From positions 1,116,001 through 1,180,000 of the forward strand of contig CP004371.1 in NCBI GenBank assembly GCA_000597885.1: DNA of 64,000 nt. Reading direction: 5' to 3'. Shown piece by piece: positions 55,716 through 64,000 of the stretch. Each line of letters begins with the position of its first letter. The stretch's first letter is position 1. Source of the DNA: Flammeovirgaceae bacterium 311. Lineage in GTDB: Bacteria > Bacteroidota > Bacteroidia > Cytophagales > Cyclobacteriaceae. Made by a program: the position numbers and the translations under genes. The notes beneath the pieces are model-generated. The model did no database searches and was not told the origin of the DNA. It saw only the letters and a program-made list of their open reading frames with translations.

Positions 55716-56543
55716 TCAGCTTCTTTTGTTTGTTTTAATGTAGTTGATGACTAGCTCCCTTTTATTTTTATGATTGTAAATGATCTCTCTGCCTAAGAAG
55801 TTATCTGATTCATATTCATATACTCTTCTATTATTATCTGCGCTGAAACTCGTTTCGGGTCTGACAGGATTCTCGGTGCTGCTAATTCTTTTTTCCAGCA
55901 GCTTCCCGCCAGCATCATATATGAAGAATTCATCTTCGGTAAGGCTTGCACGTGTTCTGTGAATAGCAGAGAGTTTACCTTCAGCATTGTATACATAGAC
56001 ACCATTCCAGATAGTATTACCATTAAAGGTAGTTACCTCTTCTTTAACTTTTTCACCGTCATACTTGTAATGACGCCATGTTTCTAATTTTTCACCGTCA
56101 GAGTTAGTAAACTTCTGTATCCGCTCTTGTACGAGCCGATTAGCTTCATCATAAAAAAAGACCTGTTCATAAGATACAGTGTCAAGATTTACCAGAGAAT
56201 CACGGGTGGGGTAACTGCCGAGAAGATTACCGCTATCATCATAAATCATGAACTCTCTTCTGTTCACATGAGTGCAGTTTCTGCTCCATTGTTTCTCCAT
56301 TAGCTTTCCAGAATCATCGTAGATGAAATCAGTGCAGCCTATCTCACTTCCTGCTGTGCGAAGTAACATATCATCTGTACTGTAGTAGCTGGTACTACGG
56401 TAGTTTTTCGGATCAGCGGGATCGCCATAGTACTTATCGATCTCATATGCATAACTAAACGCTGCTGGTTTATCTGTGCTGCATCCAAAAAGAGCGCAGA
56501 AGAGCAGGAGTAGTATCACAGTAGAATAGCGGCTGTAGTTCAT
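55716..56543 (-). CDS. Lipoprotein with YD-like repeats (275 aa)
   Basis: Signal peptide with lipobox (LFGC, Cys near 21). The mature part repeats a motif of the form F-x-YD-x-x-G-KL (for example DFIYDDSGKLMEK, FMIYDDSGNLLGS, VFFYDEANRLVQE, FFIYDAGGKLLEK), i.e. RHS/YD-type beta repeats in a small protein. Likely surface or periplasmic. Function unknown. Confidence 0.7.
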   Translation of the reverse strand: MNYSRYSTVILLLLFCALFGCSTDKPAAFSYAYEIDKYYGDPADPKNYRSTSYYSTDDMLLRTAGSEIGCTDFIYDDSGKLMEKQWSRNCTHVNRREFMIYDDSGNLLGSYPTRDSLVNLDTVSYEQVFFYDEANRLVQERIQKFTNSDGEKLETWRHYKYDGEKVKEEVTTFNGNTIWNGVYVYNAEGKLSAIHRTRASLTEDEFFIYDAGGKLLEKRISSTENPVRPETSFSADNNRRVYEYESDNFLGREIIYNHKNKRELVINYIKTNKRS

Positions 56544-56559
56544 ATTTTGCTTCTTAAAG

Positions 56560-57099
56560 CTATTTCATTTTGCTTTCCAGTAACTCCTTTAGCTGTATAG
56601 CTTCATTCAACAACTCAGTTTCAGGATCTAAAGCGTCATCTTCAAATCGGTTATGTCCTAATGTTTCCAAGTCGATTAACTTCTCATTCTGGAATATGTA
56701 GTTGCCATTGAAGTTCCTTTCTGTATTTGAAGGATCATACCAGTTTGTCTTTTCGTTATGATGAAACTGGTCAAATACCTCATTAACAAAAAACAATTCT
56801 CCATCAGAGAAATAGTAAGAGAAGGTATTAATTCCAGAGGACAGGTAGCTCCTTAACACCATTTTCACCAGATTTCCCTCCTTGTAGGAGCCAACAAGAA
56901 CACCTCCCCCTTCGGTAATCTGCCACAGTTCTTCTTGATATTCCAATGCAATAGTATCATTATCTTGAACAGCATTAATCTGCTCTACCCTCTCAAACAC
57001 ATCCTTATGCCTATCAGTAAAGCCTTGTGAGTACCCTTTGTGCACAAGTAAGAGTGGCAGTAGAAACACCAGTTTCTGATACCTATAGCACCCGATCAT
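56560..57099 (-). CDS. Hypothetical secreted protein (179 aa)
   Basis: A signal peptide (hydrophobic about 10-18, cut near YSQ) and a mature part with short strand segments. No family recognised. ATG 57099 is chosen over an upstream TTG. Next in order after the YD-repeat lipoprotein gene, 16 bases away. Confidence 0.6.
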   Translation of the reverse strand: MIGCYRYQKLVFLLPLLLVHKGYSQGFTDRHKDVFERVEQINAVQDNDTIALEYQEELWQITEGGGVLVGSYKEGNLVKMVLRSYLSSGINTFSYYFSDGELFFVNEVFDQFHHNEKTNWYDPSNTERNFNGNYIFQNEKLIDLETLGHNRFEDDALDPETELLNEAIQLKELLESKMK

Positions 57100-57136
57100 A
57101 TGGTTGACTATTCTCAAATTACATCAGATTAATTGT

Positions 57137-57447
57137 TCAACTCGGGAGCACTTCATTTGAAAAGAACTCTGGGTACTGCTCCATATAGGCATCTGATCTT
57201 CTATACCCGTACACTACAGCTCCATTGATGAGTAGTAGAATCGCATTAGGCTTTTCGTCATCTCCCACCGTAACGAAGGTTCTGCTTCCGTTTCTTGCCA
57301 GTTCTGCCATGCTTCTGCATTGAATCCCCTACCATAGAATTGGTACTTGAAAGTAGGACTAAGCGCAAAAAGAGCAACACCAACGACATATAAGCAAATC
57401 ATAGCAACCAGTACATATAATAATGGTCTTACAATCTCACTACTCAT
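57137..57447 (-). pseudogene. Membrane-anchored small protein, frameshifted near 57304
   Basis: The frame from ATG 57447 encodes a single helix (about 7-30) and FYGRGFNAEAWQ, then degenerates and stops at 57214. From the same point another frame reads ELARNGSRTFVTVGDDEKP, continues to an RRSDAYMEQYPEFF segment and stops at 57137-57139. One extra G in the CAG-AAC stretch (57303-57306) would join them into a protein of about 103 residues. The gene overlaps the upstream 4-TM gene as ATGA. Confidence 0.75.
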
Positions 57448-57944
57448 ACCTTCACTGCTCTTAACCTTTTATAAACCAGCCTCACCAGCAGAAGAAGAGA
57501 AATTGTGAGACATAACCACAAAAGTGGATCTTTATAGATATACAACCACTGCTCAGTACTTGTCATTTCCGTTTCAACATCATTGACGACCATAGTGGCT
57601 GAATATTGAAGATGTCGGCTACTCAAGACTACCAAGTACAGCAGGGAGCCAAGAAAACCAATGACCAGTGGAAAAATCCCAATAAGCAATCCAGTGAATC
57701 TATTGGTATACACTCCTATTCCGCCAATGAAGGTTAGTAGCCAAAAGAGGAAAACAGCAGTTACTTGGTAAAATGGTCTTCCATAGCCAAACTTTCCTTC
57801 ATCTAATCCACCTGTATTCTCATAGTTGAAGAAATGGTATGCCGAATCCCACAAGTGTACTGATGAAACCAGCATCATCATAATGCCAATACTTCGGTAA
57901 AGGAAGTCCACTCTACGGAATCGCTTTATCATCAAATCATGCAT
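57444..57944 (-). CDS. Hypothetical membrane protein (166 aa)
   Basis: Four hydrophobic helices (about 17-33, 57-75, 80-105, 140-158). Not recognised. It overlaps the next gene by 4 bases (ATGA) and the previous one by 8, so it belongs to a tightly coupled operon. Confidence 0.6.
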   Translation of the reverse strand: MHDLMIKRFRRVDFLYRSIGIMMMLVSSVHLWDSAYHFFNYENTGGLDEGKFGYGRPFYQVTAVFLFWLLTFIGGIGVYTNRFTGLLIGIFPLVIGFLGSLLYLVVLSSRHLQYSATMVVNDVETEMTSTEQWLYIYKDPLLWLCLTISLLLLVRLVYKRLRAVKV

Positions 57945-58360
57945 AGTGGTTAACTGTGTCTACCACCATTAATGCATATTTCATTTGCTGGTTACGTTTA
58001 AGGTAGCTGATCACATCTAAAAACATCCCATACTCATCCAAATTATTGTCCCTGCCCGTTTTCTGTAGCCATTCCTGATAAAAGCCTTCCAGATCTTCGT
58101 AGGAGACTTTCTTATCTTTGATTGAAGATATATCAAAAACCCCCACCCCATCTTTTTCGGCTATCGGTGATAAGGAACTTGAAGAAGAAAAACAGGTGCT
58201 GCAACATCAAATCAATCTCTACTTTGCTATTCAAGGTAACTTCTACCATACTTATAAAGCCTTCTTCATCTTCAAACAGGTAGAGGTCGTAGAATGCTTC
58301 AGAATTAAGCAGAGCATTCAAATCTATGGCGTCAGTAGCTACAAATAGTATTCTAATCAT
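57937..58360 (-). pseudogene. Small unknown protein split by a +1 slip in a T-tract near 58190
   Basis: The frame from ATG 58360 runs 75 codons to LMLQHLFFFFKF and then ends in a Gly-rich stretch at 58133. Dropping one T from the five-T run (A-run 58188-58192 on the plus strand) continues instead as SSSSLSPIAEKDGVGVFDIS and on to 57937 with a normal-looking C-terminus. The result is one protein of about 140 residues. The TTTTT-CTTCTTC tract is a plausible slippage site. Family unknown. Confidence 0.7.
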
Positions 58361-58976
58361 AAGAAAAATTGTATATCATACCCGTTCTCTTTCCCCTGCC
58401 TGATGAAGTTAATGATCTGTTTGATCTCTGGCTGAACTTTTGCTGAAAAGGAATTAAAATTTGACTGAAAAATCTGCACTATTTCTTCTAAGGCCTCATT
58501 TAGCACTATAGCTTCTTCAAAATCCTGTATTGGCCCGTACTTCATGGGCAGGTACTGAAGTTTATCAATGCAACCTGAAGAAAATAATTCTTGGTAAAGC
58601 TTATCTGAAACTGGCAGGTCAAATTCAATCCTTTCTAGTTCTTCGATGGATAAGTCTTCTCTATCAATCGTCTGACAAATTACTGGATTTCTTTTCCTCC
58701 ATACTCTTTCAAAGTCATCTTTGGTAATTTGCTCAAAATCAGGATCACCTACATCTAAGCAAGCGTCACCTAACATACCAAACCTATCGACTGGTCTGGC
58801 TTCATTGTATTTGATCCTGATTCCTTATCGTAGGATTCAAGTTGTCTTTTCACCACACCTATAGTATCCGTTTCGAAGTACCATATGGAACATCCCCAAT
58901 AGTTGAATTCATCAGCACGATACTCCTCCCAACTGCGTTTCAAGTAAATCAAATCTATTTCATCCTTAGTATTCAT
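58357..58976 (-). pseudogene. DUF6881-like immunity-type protein, frameshifted near 58823
   Basis: The frame from ATG 58976 reads WGCSIWYFETDTIGVVKRQL-ESYDK, then loses sense and stops at 58770. Adding one G at 58823-58824 continues as GIRIKYNEARPVDRFGMLGD and on through DPDFEQITKDDFERVW to 58357, giving about 205 residues. The combined N-terminal half follows the pattern of DUF6881-like proteins (WYFE, a K-Y segment, then a D-F-E-x-I-x-x-x-x-FE-x-VW end). The ATG at 58776 is internal to the restored gene. Confidence 0.75.
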
Positions 58977-59028
58977 AAACCACTACCTTGAGGTAATGCT
59001 GCCCTCGCCTGTTGTGCTGAAAGCACTA

Positions 59029-60411
59029 CTACTTATTTATATTTACCGTGCCAGATTGCTTGTATAGATAAAAGCACTCTTTTAGAGAATCTTTCTTTAG
59101 CACATATCCAAATTCTAAACCAAAGCTTTCTTTGGGCAATAAACTATCTGGTAATACCAGCAGTTGCTCCTTAGCATTTACCTTCCAGTCAAATATATTC
59201 GCTCGGTTGATCAAAGCGATGTTGTACAAGACACTATCCTCGGAATCGGCCACAATGTCATAGGCGATATATAAATCCCCTTTCTCATCAAAAAATGGAG
59301 GCTTAAAGAAGATATTATCAGCATCAATACTTACACAGACACTATAACCTTCTCCCTCATCCTCAGCCTTGGTTGTAGCAGATTTAGTAAAGCTTAATAG
59401 TTGATTTGCTGAATCTGCTTTGCTTATCCAATATTCTTTGGTCTCACTAAAGCTTATGCTGTTAAAAAATCTATCCTTGATGATGTTATACTCTCTGCCC
59501 GTTGATTCATTAGGGGCTTCTACACTAGCATAATAAAAATCACCTCCATATTGATAGAATCTTTCCCAAATTCTTATAGACTGGTCTTTATTCAGCTTAG
59601 TAGCCTCACAATATGGCTGATTTTCAGCAGGGATGTATGATACAGTTAATTGATTAGCGGTATCGGTTTTACTATACGTCATGCAAAAATCTGAGATACT
59701 GCTACCTTGCCCATCAATATATTTGTAAGAAGATGCCACAAATAACATCTCATATCCAGTCATCTCATAGCCTCTTAAAGCTATCCCTCTTGTATCTGTT
59801 TGTGTCGAAAAAAAATCTGGTTCTTTATAAAATCTTGCAGATAATCCTGATAAATGGTCAGTCACTAATCCTTTATTTTGGCTATACTCTTGCAAAGAAG
59901 AATCTATTTTGAACTCCCAGTAGTTTTGCTTAGCCCTTTTAAGCCCATGATCGGTGAATATGTCATACAGGTATTGATTATGATCTAGTTCTCTAACTAT
60001 ATCCTTAAGCTTCTCTTCAGCCTGCTCAAGACTTAGTACCTTTTGCTTCGACAGGTGCCTATTTAACTTTCGGGCATGTAGTTCTGTGATATTGAAGTGA
60101 TACTGTTCATGCTTAAGCATATATTCATCATCAAATCTTGTCCATGAGCGCATGTTGTTTTGACCCACATAGGCTACATATCTGTTTAAAGTGCTATCAT
60201 AATCCAGATAGACACTACTACTTATTGTTGCCCCCCATTGACTAAAGGGAACAGGAATACCTTGAAAATCAATCCAAGTCAATGGATACTTATCATCCCA
60301 GCGTTTAATAGTAGGAGTAGCCCAAAAATTGACCTGTAAAGCAGATATAAGCACCACGACTAAAATAGAACCAGAAATAATAGATATTTTAGTTTTTACC
60401 AGATGTGCCAC
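59029..60411 (-). CDS. Membrane-anchored protein with DUF922-like HExxH domain
   Basis: A 460-residue protein starting at GTG 60411, with an N-terminal helix (about 9-29). The first 120 residues follow the DUF922 pattern: LTWIDFQG (44-51), SW then HEQYHFNITELHARKL with HEQYH at 101-105, a candidate zinc protease motif. The remaining 340 residues are beta-rich and unfamiliar. It overlaps the preceding membrane-protein gene by 16 bases, so the two are coupled. Extracytoplasmic location expected. Confidence 0.65.
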   Translation of the reverse strand: MAHLVKTKISIISGSILVVVLISALQVNFWATPTIKRWDDKYPLTWIDFQGIPVPFSQWGATISSSVYLDYDSTLNRYVAYVGQNNMRSWTRFDDEYMLKHEQYHFNITELHARKLNRHLSKQKVLSLEQAEEKLKDIVRELDHNQYLYDIFTDHGLKRAKQNYWEFKIDSSLQEYSQNKGLVTDHLSGLSARFYKEPDFFSTQTDTRGIALRGYEMTGYEMLFVASSYKYIDGQGSSISDFCMTYSKTDTANQLTVSYIPAENQPYCEATKLNKDQSIRIWERFYQYGGDFYYASVEAPNESTGREYNIIKDRFFNSISFSETKEYWISKADSANQLLSFTKSATTKAEDEGEGYSVCVSIDADNIFFKPPFFDEKGDLYIAYDIVADSEDSVLYNIALINRANIFDWKVNAKEQLLVLPDSLLPKESFGLEFGYVLKKDSLKECFYLYKQSGTVNINK

Positions 60412-61016
60412 TTTAACAAGGTTAATATTCTTCGGATAAGCGAGATAATACCCTCTGCTAAAAATAAAACAATCAAAAAGCCCAGAACGACAATGAAAGT
60501 GTTTCCCTCAAAGGATAATGTTCCATCACCCCTGATCCAGTATAAAACATTCACGAACAGGAAGATAAAAGTGAGGGTTAATGCATTTTGTATGATTCTC
60601 CCCGCAAATAGATTTCTTCTTCCATGCTCTTGCTTGTAAAAGACATGGTTAAGAGTAAAAATCAAAAGCAATATTAAAAACAGGAGCAAAGTATAATGCT
60701 CATCTATCCAACGTGCTTCTCTAAGGTATGTCAGTATGGCCACCATGGCAATGAATAGTATGGCTAAGGAAAATGCTGATGCTACTTCACGAATGGAGAA
60801 CGTTTTGAAATAATGCTCATATGTCAATTCATCCTTCTCATACTGGCTGAACTTCTTATCCTTAAAGGGTAAAGGTATCTGCACCCCATGTTCCTCATCA
60901 AGCAGTTGAACGGCTGCTTTCACGGCAGACTTGTTATAGGCATCATAGAAAGAGACAATATGCTCAAGTTCTTTTTTTAACTTGTACTTATACCTTTTTA
61001 AGAAATATTGGGTCAT
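60396..61016 (-). CDS. Hypothetical membrane protein (206 aa)
   Basis: A soluble N-terminal part of about 75 residues, then four helices (about 78-97, 108-123, 140-160, 175-193). Not recognised. Its 3' end overlaps the HExxH protein gene by 16 bases. Confidence 0.6.
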   Translation of the reverse strand: MTQYFLKRYKYKLKKELEHIVSFYDAYNKSAVKAAVQLLDEEHGVQIPLPFKDKKFSQYEKDELTYEHYFKTFSIREVASAFSLAILFIAMVAILTYLREARWIDEHYTLLLFLILLLIFTLNHVFYKQEHGRRNLFAGRIIQNALTLTFIFLFVNVLYWIRGDGTLSFEGNTFIVVLGFLIVLFLAEGIISLIRRILTLLKWHIW

Positions 61017-61077
61017 GTAGTTAATTGTCAGTTACTTACTTGGGCTTCTATTATTATGTTTTTGTTAATATAGTTCA

Positions 61078-61572
61078 TTAACAAGGTTCCCTAGAAAAGC
61101 TCACTCCCCCACGTTGACCCATAGGTATTGTTTGAGAACTTGAATAAACTGGCTTTTGTCTAACAACCTGTTCCAGTCCATAAGATTTCAGATTAATATT
61201 CCCCTGCTGCAATTCTATATGCCATTCAAAATATATCTTCTTGTCATGCTCCTGCTGATTCACTAAGTGAAGATCAGCTATTTCAAGTTCAAGAGCACGA
61301 CTTGCAGTATTGATATCGATTTGAAGGTCAAAAACCTCCTTGAAGACAAGAGTACATGGGGCTACCCAAAACTTAAAGTATTTATCAGGCGTAACTGGAT
61401 GTAACCACTGGAAGATGTAATCTATATCAAGTATTAAATCACCTGTCCAACCGTCAGAATTATTCTGGAAGGACAACCCGTAAATACGTGAATCATGCCA
61501 TCCCATCTGCTCATAATCACTTTCTGTCCAAATGCTTTTTTCTAAATGATAGCTATCTACCTGATTTCCCAT
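61078..61572 (-). CDS. Conserved-type hypothetical protein (164 aa)
   Basis: Soluble. The sequence MGWHDSRIYGLSF (23-35), LILDIDYIFQW (46-56) and FWVAPCTLVFKEVFDLQIDI (68-87) forms a recognisable pattern that I have seen in small proteins of immunity-type loci, but I cannot name a family. No signal peptide. Confidence 0.55.
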   Translation of the reverse strand: MGNQVDSYHLEKSIWTESDYEQMGWHDSRIYGLSFQNNSDGWTGDLILDIDYIFQWLHPVTPDKYFKFWVAPCTLVFKEVFDLQIDINTASRALELEIADLHLVNQQEHDKKIYFEWHIELQQGNINLKSYGLEQVVRQKPVYSSSQTIPMGQRGGVSFSREPC

Positions 61573-61604
61573 ATGAATTGAGTCGTCCTGTCATGGTCAT
61601 TAAA

Positions 61605-62245
61605 TTAACTCTTCAAAGGAATAGTCACTTCACAAGCATAATCCTTTGGCAGCTCGTCAGAAGTATCTTTCTTATCCCAATACATTCTCCAATACTCCCA
61701 CCACCTCTGATTTATTTCAGTAATATCAGAAAGTGCTACTTCTCCATCACGGTTAAAAAGCCTAAGCTCCTTTGAAGCCACTGCCATTCCTACATCACCA
61801 CACCAGAATACGACATGATATGGCTCATCAGAAAACGCCTCGCTTGTCGGTTCATAACCATGAATAGTCTTAACTCCCGTAGCCTGCTCTAGCAGAGCCT
61901 TCAACAGCTCTTTATCAGTGAAATAAATTCTCCATGGGTGCATGTCGGTGGCCCTATTTCATCATTATGAAGCTGTTGAGACCATTCAAAAGTATTTGCA
62001 TAGTCCTTACGGGAAATGAAATTAACTGATGTAGGTTGCCTGAATTGAACTGCAATTCTGGATTGTGGCGGGTGCTCTGGATCTGTTGGTGGGAAATAGA
62101 GTTGACTGCCTCCAAACTCTATTTGATAAACATCAGGCAACTTTTCGGCCCACCATGTCCAGTAACCAACATCGGAAATAGCATCAGCTAATATCTCTAA
62201 ATGATCCTTTTCTGCCAAATTGGTATTATCCTTCTCATTCATCAT
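61605..62245 (-). pseudogene. Immunity-type protein split by a frameshift near 61953
   Basis: The frame from ATG 62245 reads to FEWSQQLHNDEIG and then runs 15 more codons to a stop at 61901. An overlapping frame carries MHPWRIYFTDKELLKALLEQ to 61605. Adding one G to the GGG run (CCC at 61952-61954 on the plus strand) joins them as EIG-ATD-MHPWRIYF, one coherent protein of about 213 residues. Family unknown; W-rich and acidic like many immunity proteins. Confidence 0.75.
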
Positions 62246-62297
62246 TACAGTAGGCTTGTCTATTCATATTCATTCACTAACCACTTTGTATAATGTT

Positions 62298-62681
62298 TTA
62301 TCTTGAATGAATAAGCATTGTTTTATTTTCTGGTGCTAACTGGAAAATTCGCCAAGGCTCCAGCACATTTTGATCTTGGGGATTTCCATAAAAGACTGTT
62401 TCAGCTTCTGAAAAAATGATATTGATATTTTTAGCTGCGTCTATATCGAATGATTTAACAGTCTGATTTCTTAGCTCATTTAACATTAACAGTTCATTCT
62501 GCTCTTGGCTAAGAGCCTCAATACTTTCAAAGCCTGTTAGCACCCAGTCTGTATCAATCCAGAGTCTGTAAACCTCATGCTCTTTAGCAAAATCAATAAT
62601 TGCCATTTCAGATATAATGCCTATGCCACAAACAAACGATCCTGTTAAACGAGCTTCTATATCTGCTATATAATTATTCAT
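62298..62681 (-). CDS. Hypothetical protein (127 aa)
   Basis: Soluble, acidic, no signal. Contains YRLWIDTDWVLTG (38-50) and ends PWRIFQLAPENKTMLIH. Not recognised. Same strand and spacing as the rest of the array. Confidence 0.55.
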   Translation of the reverse strand: MNNYIADIEARLTGSFVCGIGIISEMAIIDFAKEHEVYRLWIDTDWVLTGFESIEALSQEQNELLMLNELRNQTVKSFDIDAAKNINIIFSEAETVFYGNPQDQNVLEPWRIFQLAPENKTMLIHSR

Positions 62682-62747
62682 TGAAATCAGGACACGAGAT
62701 TGAAGTGGTAAAGACCATTTTCTTTTAGCGGTTCAGGACTCTAGAGA

Positions 62748-62960
62748 TCAAGCATCAATAAGCATCACTCCTATAAACTCAATTACCGACACAGCAATGA
62801 TTATTCCTGCCGTACCAAAGAAATATTTGATAGCCTTTGATACACCAGCTTCATCCTTTTTCAACAGTCCCTTACTTAAATTCCAAAAGGTCATGACAAA
62901 GCCTCCAACAACCACCAGAGCCTTGATGATAGTTAAAATCAAAAAAATCACTTCTCTCAT
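62748..62960 (-). CDS. Small two-helix membrane protein (70 aa)
   Basis: Two hydrophobic helices (about 4-27 and 45-67) joined by a Lys-rich loop. Resembles small TrbC/holin-sized or accessory membrane proteins in size only; no family recognised. Confidence 0.5.
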   Translation of the reverse strand: MREVIFLILTIIKALVVVGGFVMTFWNLSKGLLKKDEAGVSKAIKYFFGTAGIIIAVSVIEFIGVMLIDA

Positions 62961-63070
62961 TAAATATCAAGGTGTATTGTTTCTAATATATCTTTTACAA
63001 ATGATTGGTCTTGTACTTATAAAGCTTGCGGCTGTGTCTATTCTATAGAAATAATGTGCAATGGTGAATA

Positions 63071-63481
63071 CTATGAGCGGATTACTCCTGTGCTTCTTAT
63101 TCTCCGCTGCTTAATAAAGATAATCATCACTAAGCCTAACACCATTTCAAGGGTGCCATAGATCATGCTTATCTTAACCACGCCATATGCCTTTTCAGTG
63201 GCATTCATTGACAGATCCGCTGGATTCAAGAAACCCATAGCTATGATTAAGAGTGATATGAAAGCTATATAAAAAATCAGATGTACTGCTTTCTGTAGAT
63301 AATTCAAAGCCTTTGATTCATAAGCTCGGATCATCAAATAAAAGACAACCAGTGGATATAGAATCATGAATATATTATGGGCAGCCTTTAAGGCCTGTGT
63401 GACAGGTACAAAAAAGACAATAGAATAACCGACCAGAAAAATGATCAAGGTTATCAGGTAGTATGTCAAGAAATGTCTCAT
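63071..63481 (-). CDS. Hypothetical membrane protein (136 aa)
   Basis: Four hydrophobic helices (about 5-25, 36-52, 66-84, 103-123) and a basic C-terminus. Not recognised. Member of the array. Confidence 0.55.
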   Translation of the reverse strand: MRHFLTYYLITLIIFLVGYSIVFFVPVTQALKAAHNIFMILYPLVVFYLMIRAYESKALNYLQKAVHLIFYIAFISLLIIAMGFLNPADLSMNATEKAYGVVKISMIYGTLEMVLGLVMIIFIKQRRIRSTGVIRS

Positions 63482-63592
63482 GCCTCTTTATTTTTCTAAA
63501 GCCCCTCCTTTTTATCATTACCTTCTGGTGTACAGCAAAAAAACAGGTGACTATACGCTCGATATGATTTATAGACAACACCATTAAGTTTC

Positions 63593-63937
63593 TTATTCAT
63601 ACCCGAAAGTGATTAAGCTTCTACCTTCTTCAAAGTTGTCGATAAACCTTTTTTTGAATTGATCCACACAACCACTCTTTAGGTATTGAAGTACCCCTTC
63701 AACATTATCTTTCAGAGCATAATAGAAGCCTTCTTTATACTCATTGAAAAATTCTTTTTCTACATCAACCACCATATAACCAGCATCTTCTGTAGGGCAA
63801 ACTTCTGATTCTGTGGGGATCGAGTAGAGCCTGTATTTATAGCTATTCTTTTTGCCTTTAAGCTCTTTGTGTGGTGAAAAAAAGATGCTTATCCCTCCAG
63901 TCTTTTCCACCACTGCATACTCATAATAATAACTCAT
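63593..63937 (-). CDS. Hypothetical protein (114 aa), frame open to the window edge
   Basis: From ATG 63937, with a GAGGGGGG-type ribosome site just upstream, it encodes a soluble acidic protein (MSYYYEYAVVEK opening). The same frame is open without a stop to position 64000, so this could instead be the C-terminus of a larger protein that begins outside the window. Not recognised. Confidence 0.5.
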   Translation of the reverse strand: MSYYYEYAVVEKTGGISIFFSPHKELKGKKNSYKYRLYSIPTESEVCPTEDAGYMVVDVEKEFFNEYKEGFYYALKDNVEGVLQYLKSGCVDQFKKRFIDNFEEGRSLITFGYE

Positions 63938-64000
63938 CTCGCTCACCCCCCTCTCAAGCTCATATTCTTGGATTTCCTCTTTCAATGTGAGGCTATCTTC

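Overview
The window looks like a chromosome segment of a Bacteroidota member, probably order Cytophagales. The evidence is gldC, the ftsX-DUF3098-truB-ribF order, promoters of the TTTG / TAnnTTTG type (clearest upstream of the tandem tRNA-Glu genes), many short-signal lipoproteins and a 7TM-DISM histidine kinase. No 16S rRNA or other decisive taxonomic marker is present, so placement below phylum level is inference.

Positions 1-42268 are a GC-richer core region with genes on both strands and frequent intrinsic terminators. In order: the C-terminus of a membrane pyrophosphatase; a DNA-repair set (ATP-dependent ligase, Lhr-type helicase, PdeM phosphoesterase) split by a convergent DUF2147 gene; an ECF sigma factor with an anti-sigma-like membrane protein; ftsX-DUF3098-truB-ribF; scoA/scoB; two tandem M48 lipoprotein proteases; gldC; a 7TM-DISM histidine kinase; two tRNA-Glu genes; gap; an oxidoreductase, PhzF and Nudix genes; a CsbD-like protein; lolD; three small lipoproteins; sucC; a CHASE3-GAF protein; pgi; a nucleoside deaminase; a gluconate module made of a fused gluconokinase/6-phosphogluconate dehydrogenase plus GntP; a SulP transporter-carbonic anhydrase-TetR operon; an iron alcohol dehydrogenase; NhaD; a VOC protein; and Ohr.

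At a tRNA-Arg(CCG) gene (42197-42268) the character changes. The remaining 21.7 kb is visibly AT-richer, every gene is on the minus strand, and most are small and unfamiliar. This is best read as a genomic island next to a tRNA gene. Its proximal half is defence-like: an HNH nuclease gene broken by an amber codon, a GIY-YIG protein with a Myb-like tail, a PUA-like protein, a two-gene BcgI-like restriction-modification system, a secreted SNase/excalibur nuclease, and an unrecognised two-gene unit of a cytosolic protein plus a 4-TM protein. Its distal half (about 53-64 kb) is a dense array of small lipoprotein, membrane and cytosolic genes, including a cyclic-phosphate-processing receiver domain protein and a protein with a DUF922-like HExxH motif. 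It resembles the immunity-gene arrays that accompany polymorphic toxins, but no toxin lies inside the window.

The main result from reading frames by hand is that at least four genes in the distal array are split by single-base indels in short homopolymers (near 57304, 58190, 58823 and 61953), and the HNH gene has an in-frame stop. I saw no comparable lesion in the 42 kb of core sequence. The island therefore appears to be decaying or to contain switchable genes, unless assembly errors are concentrated there.
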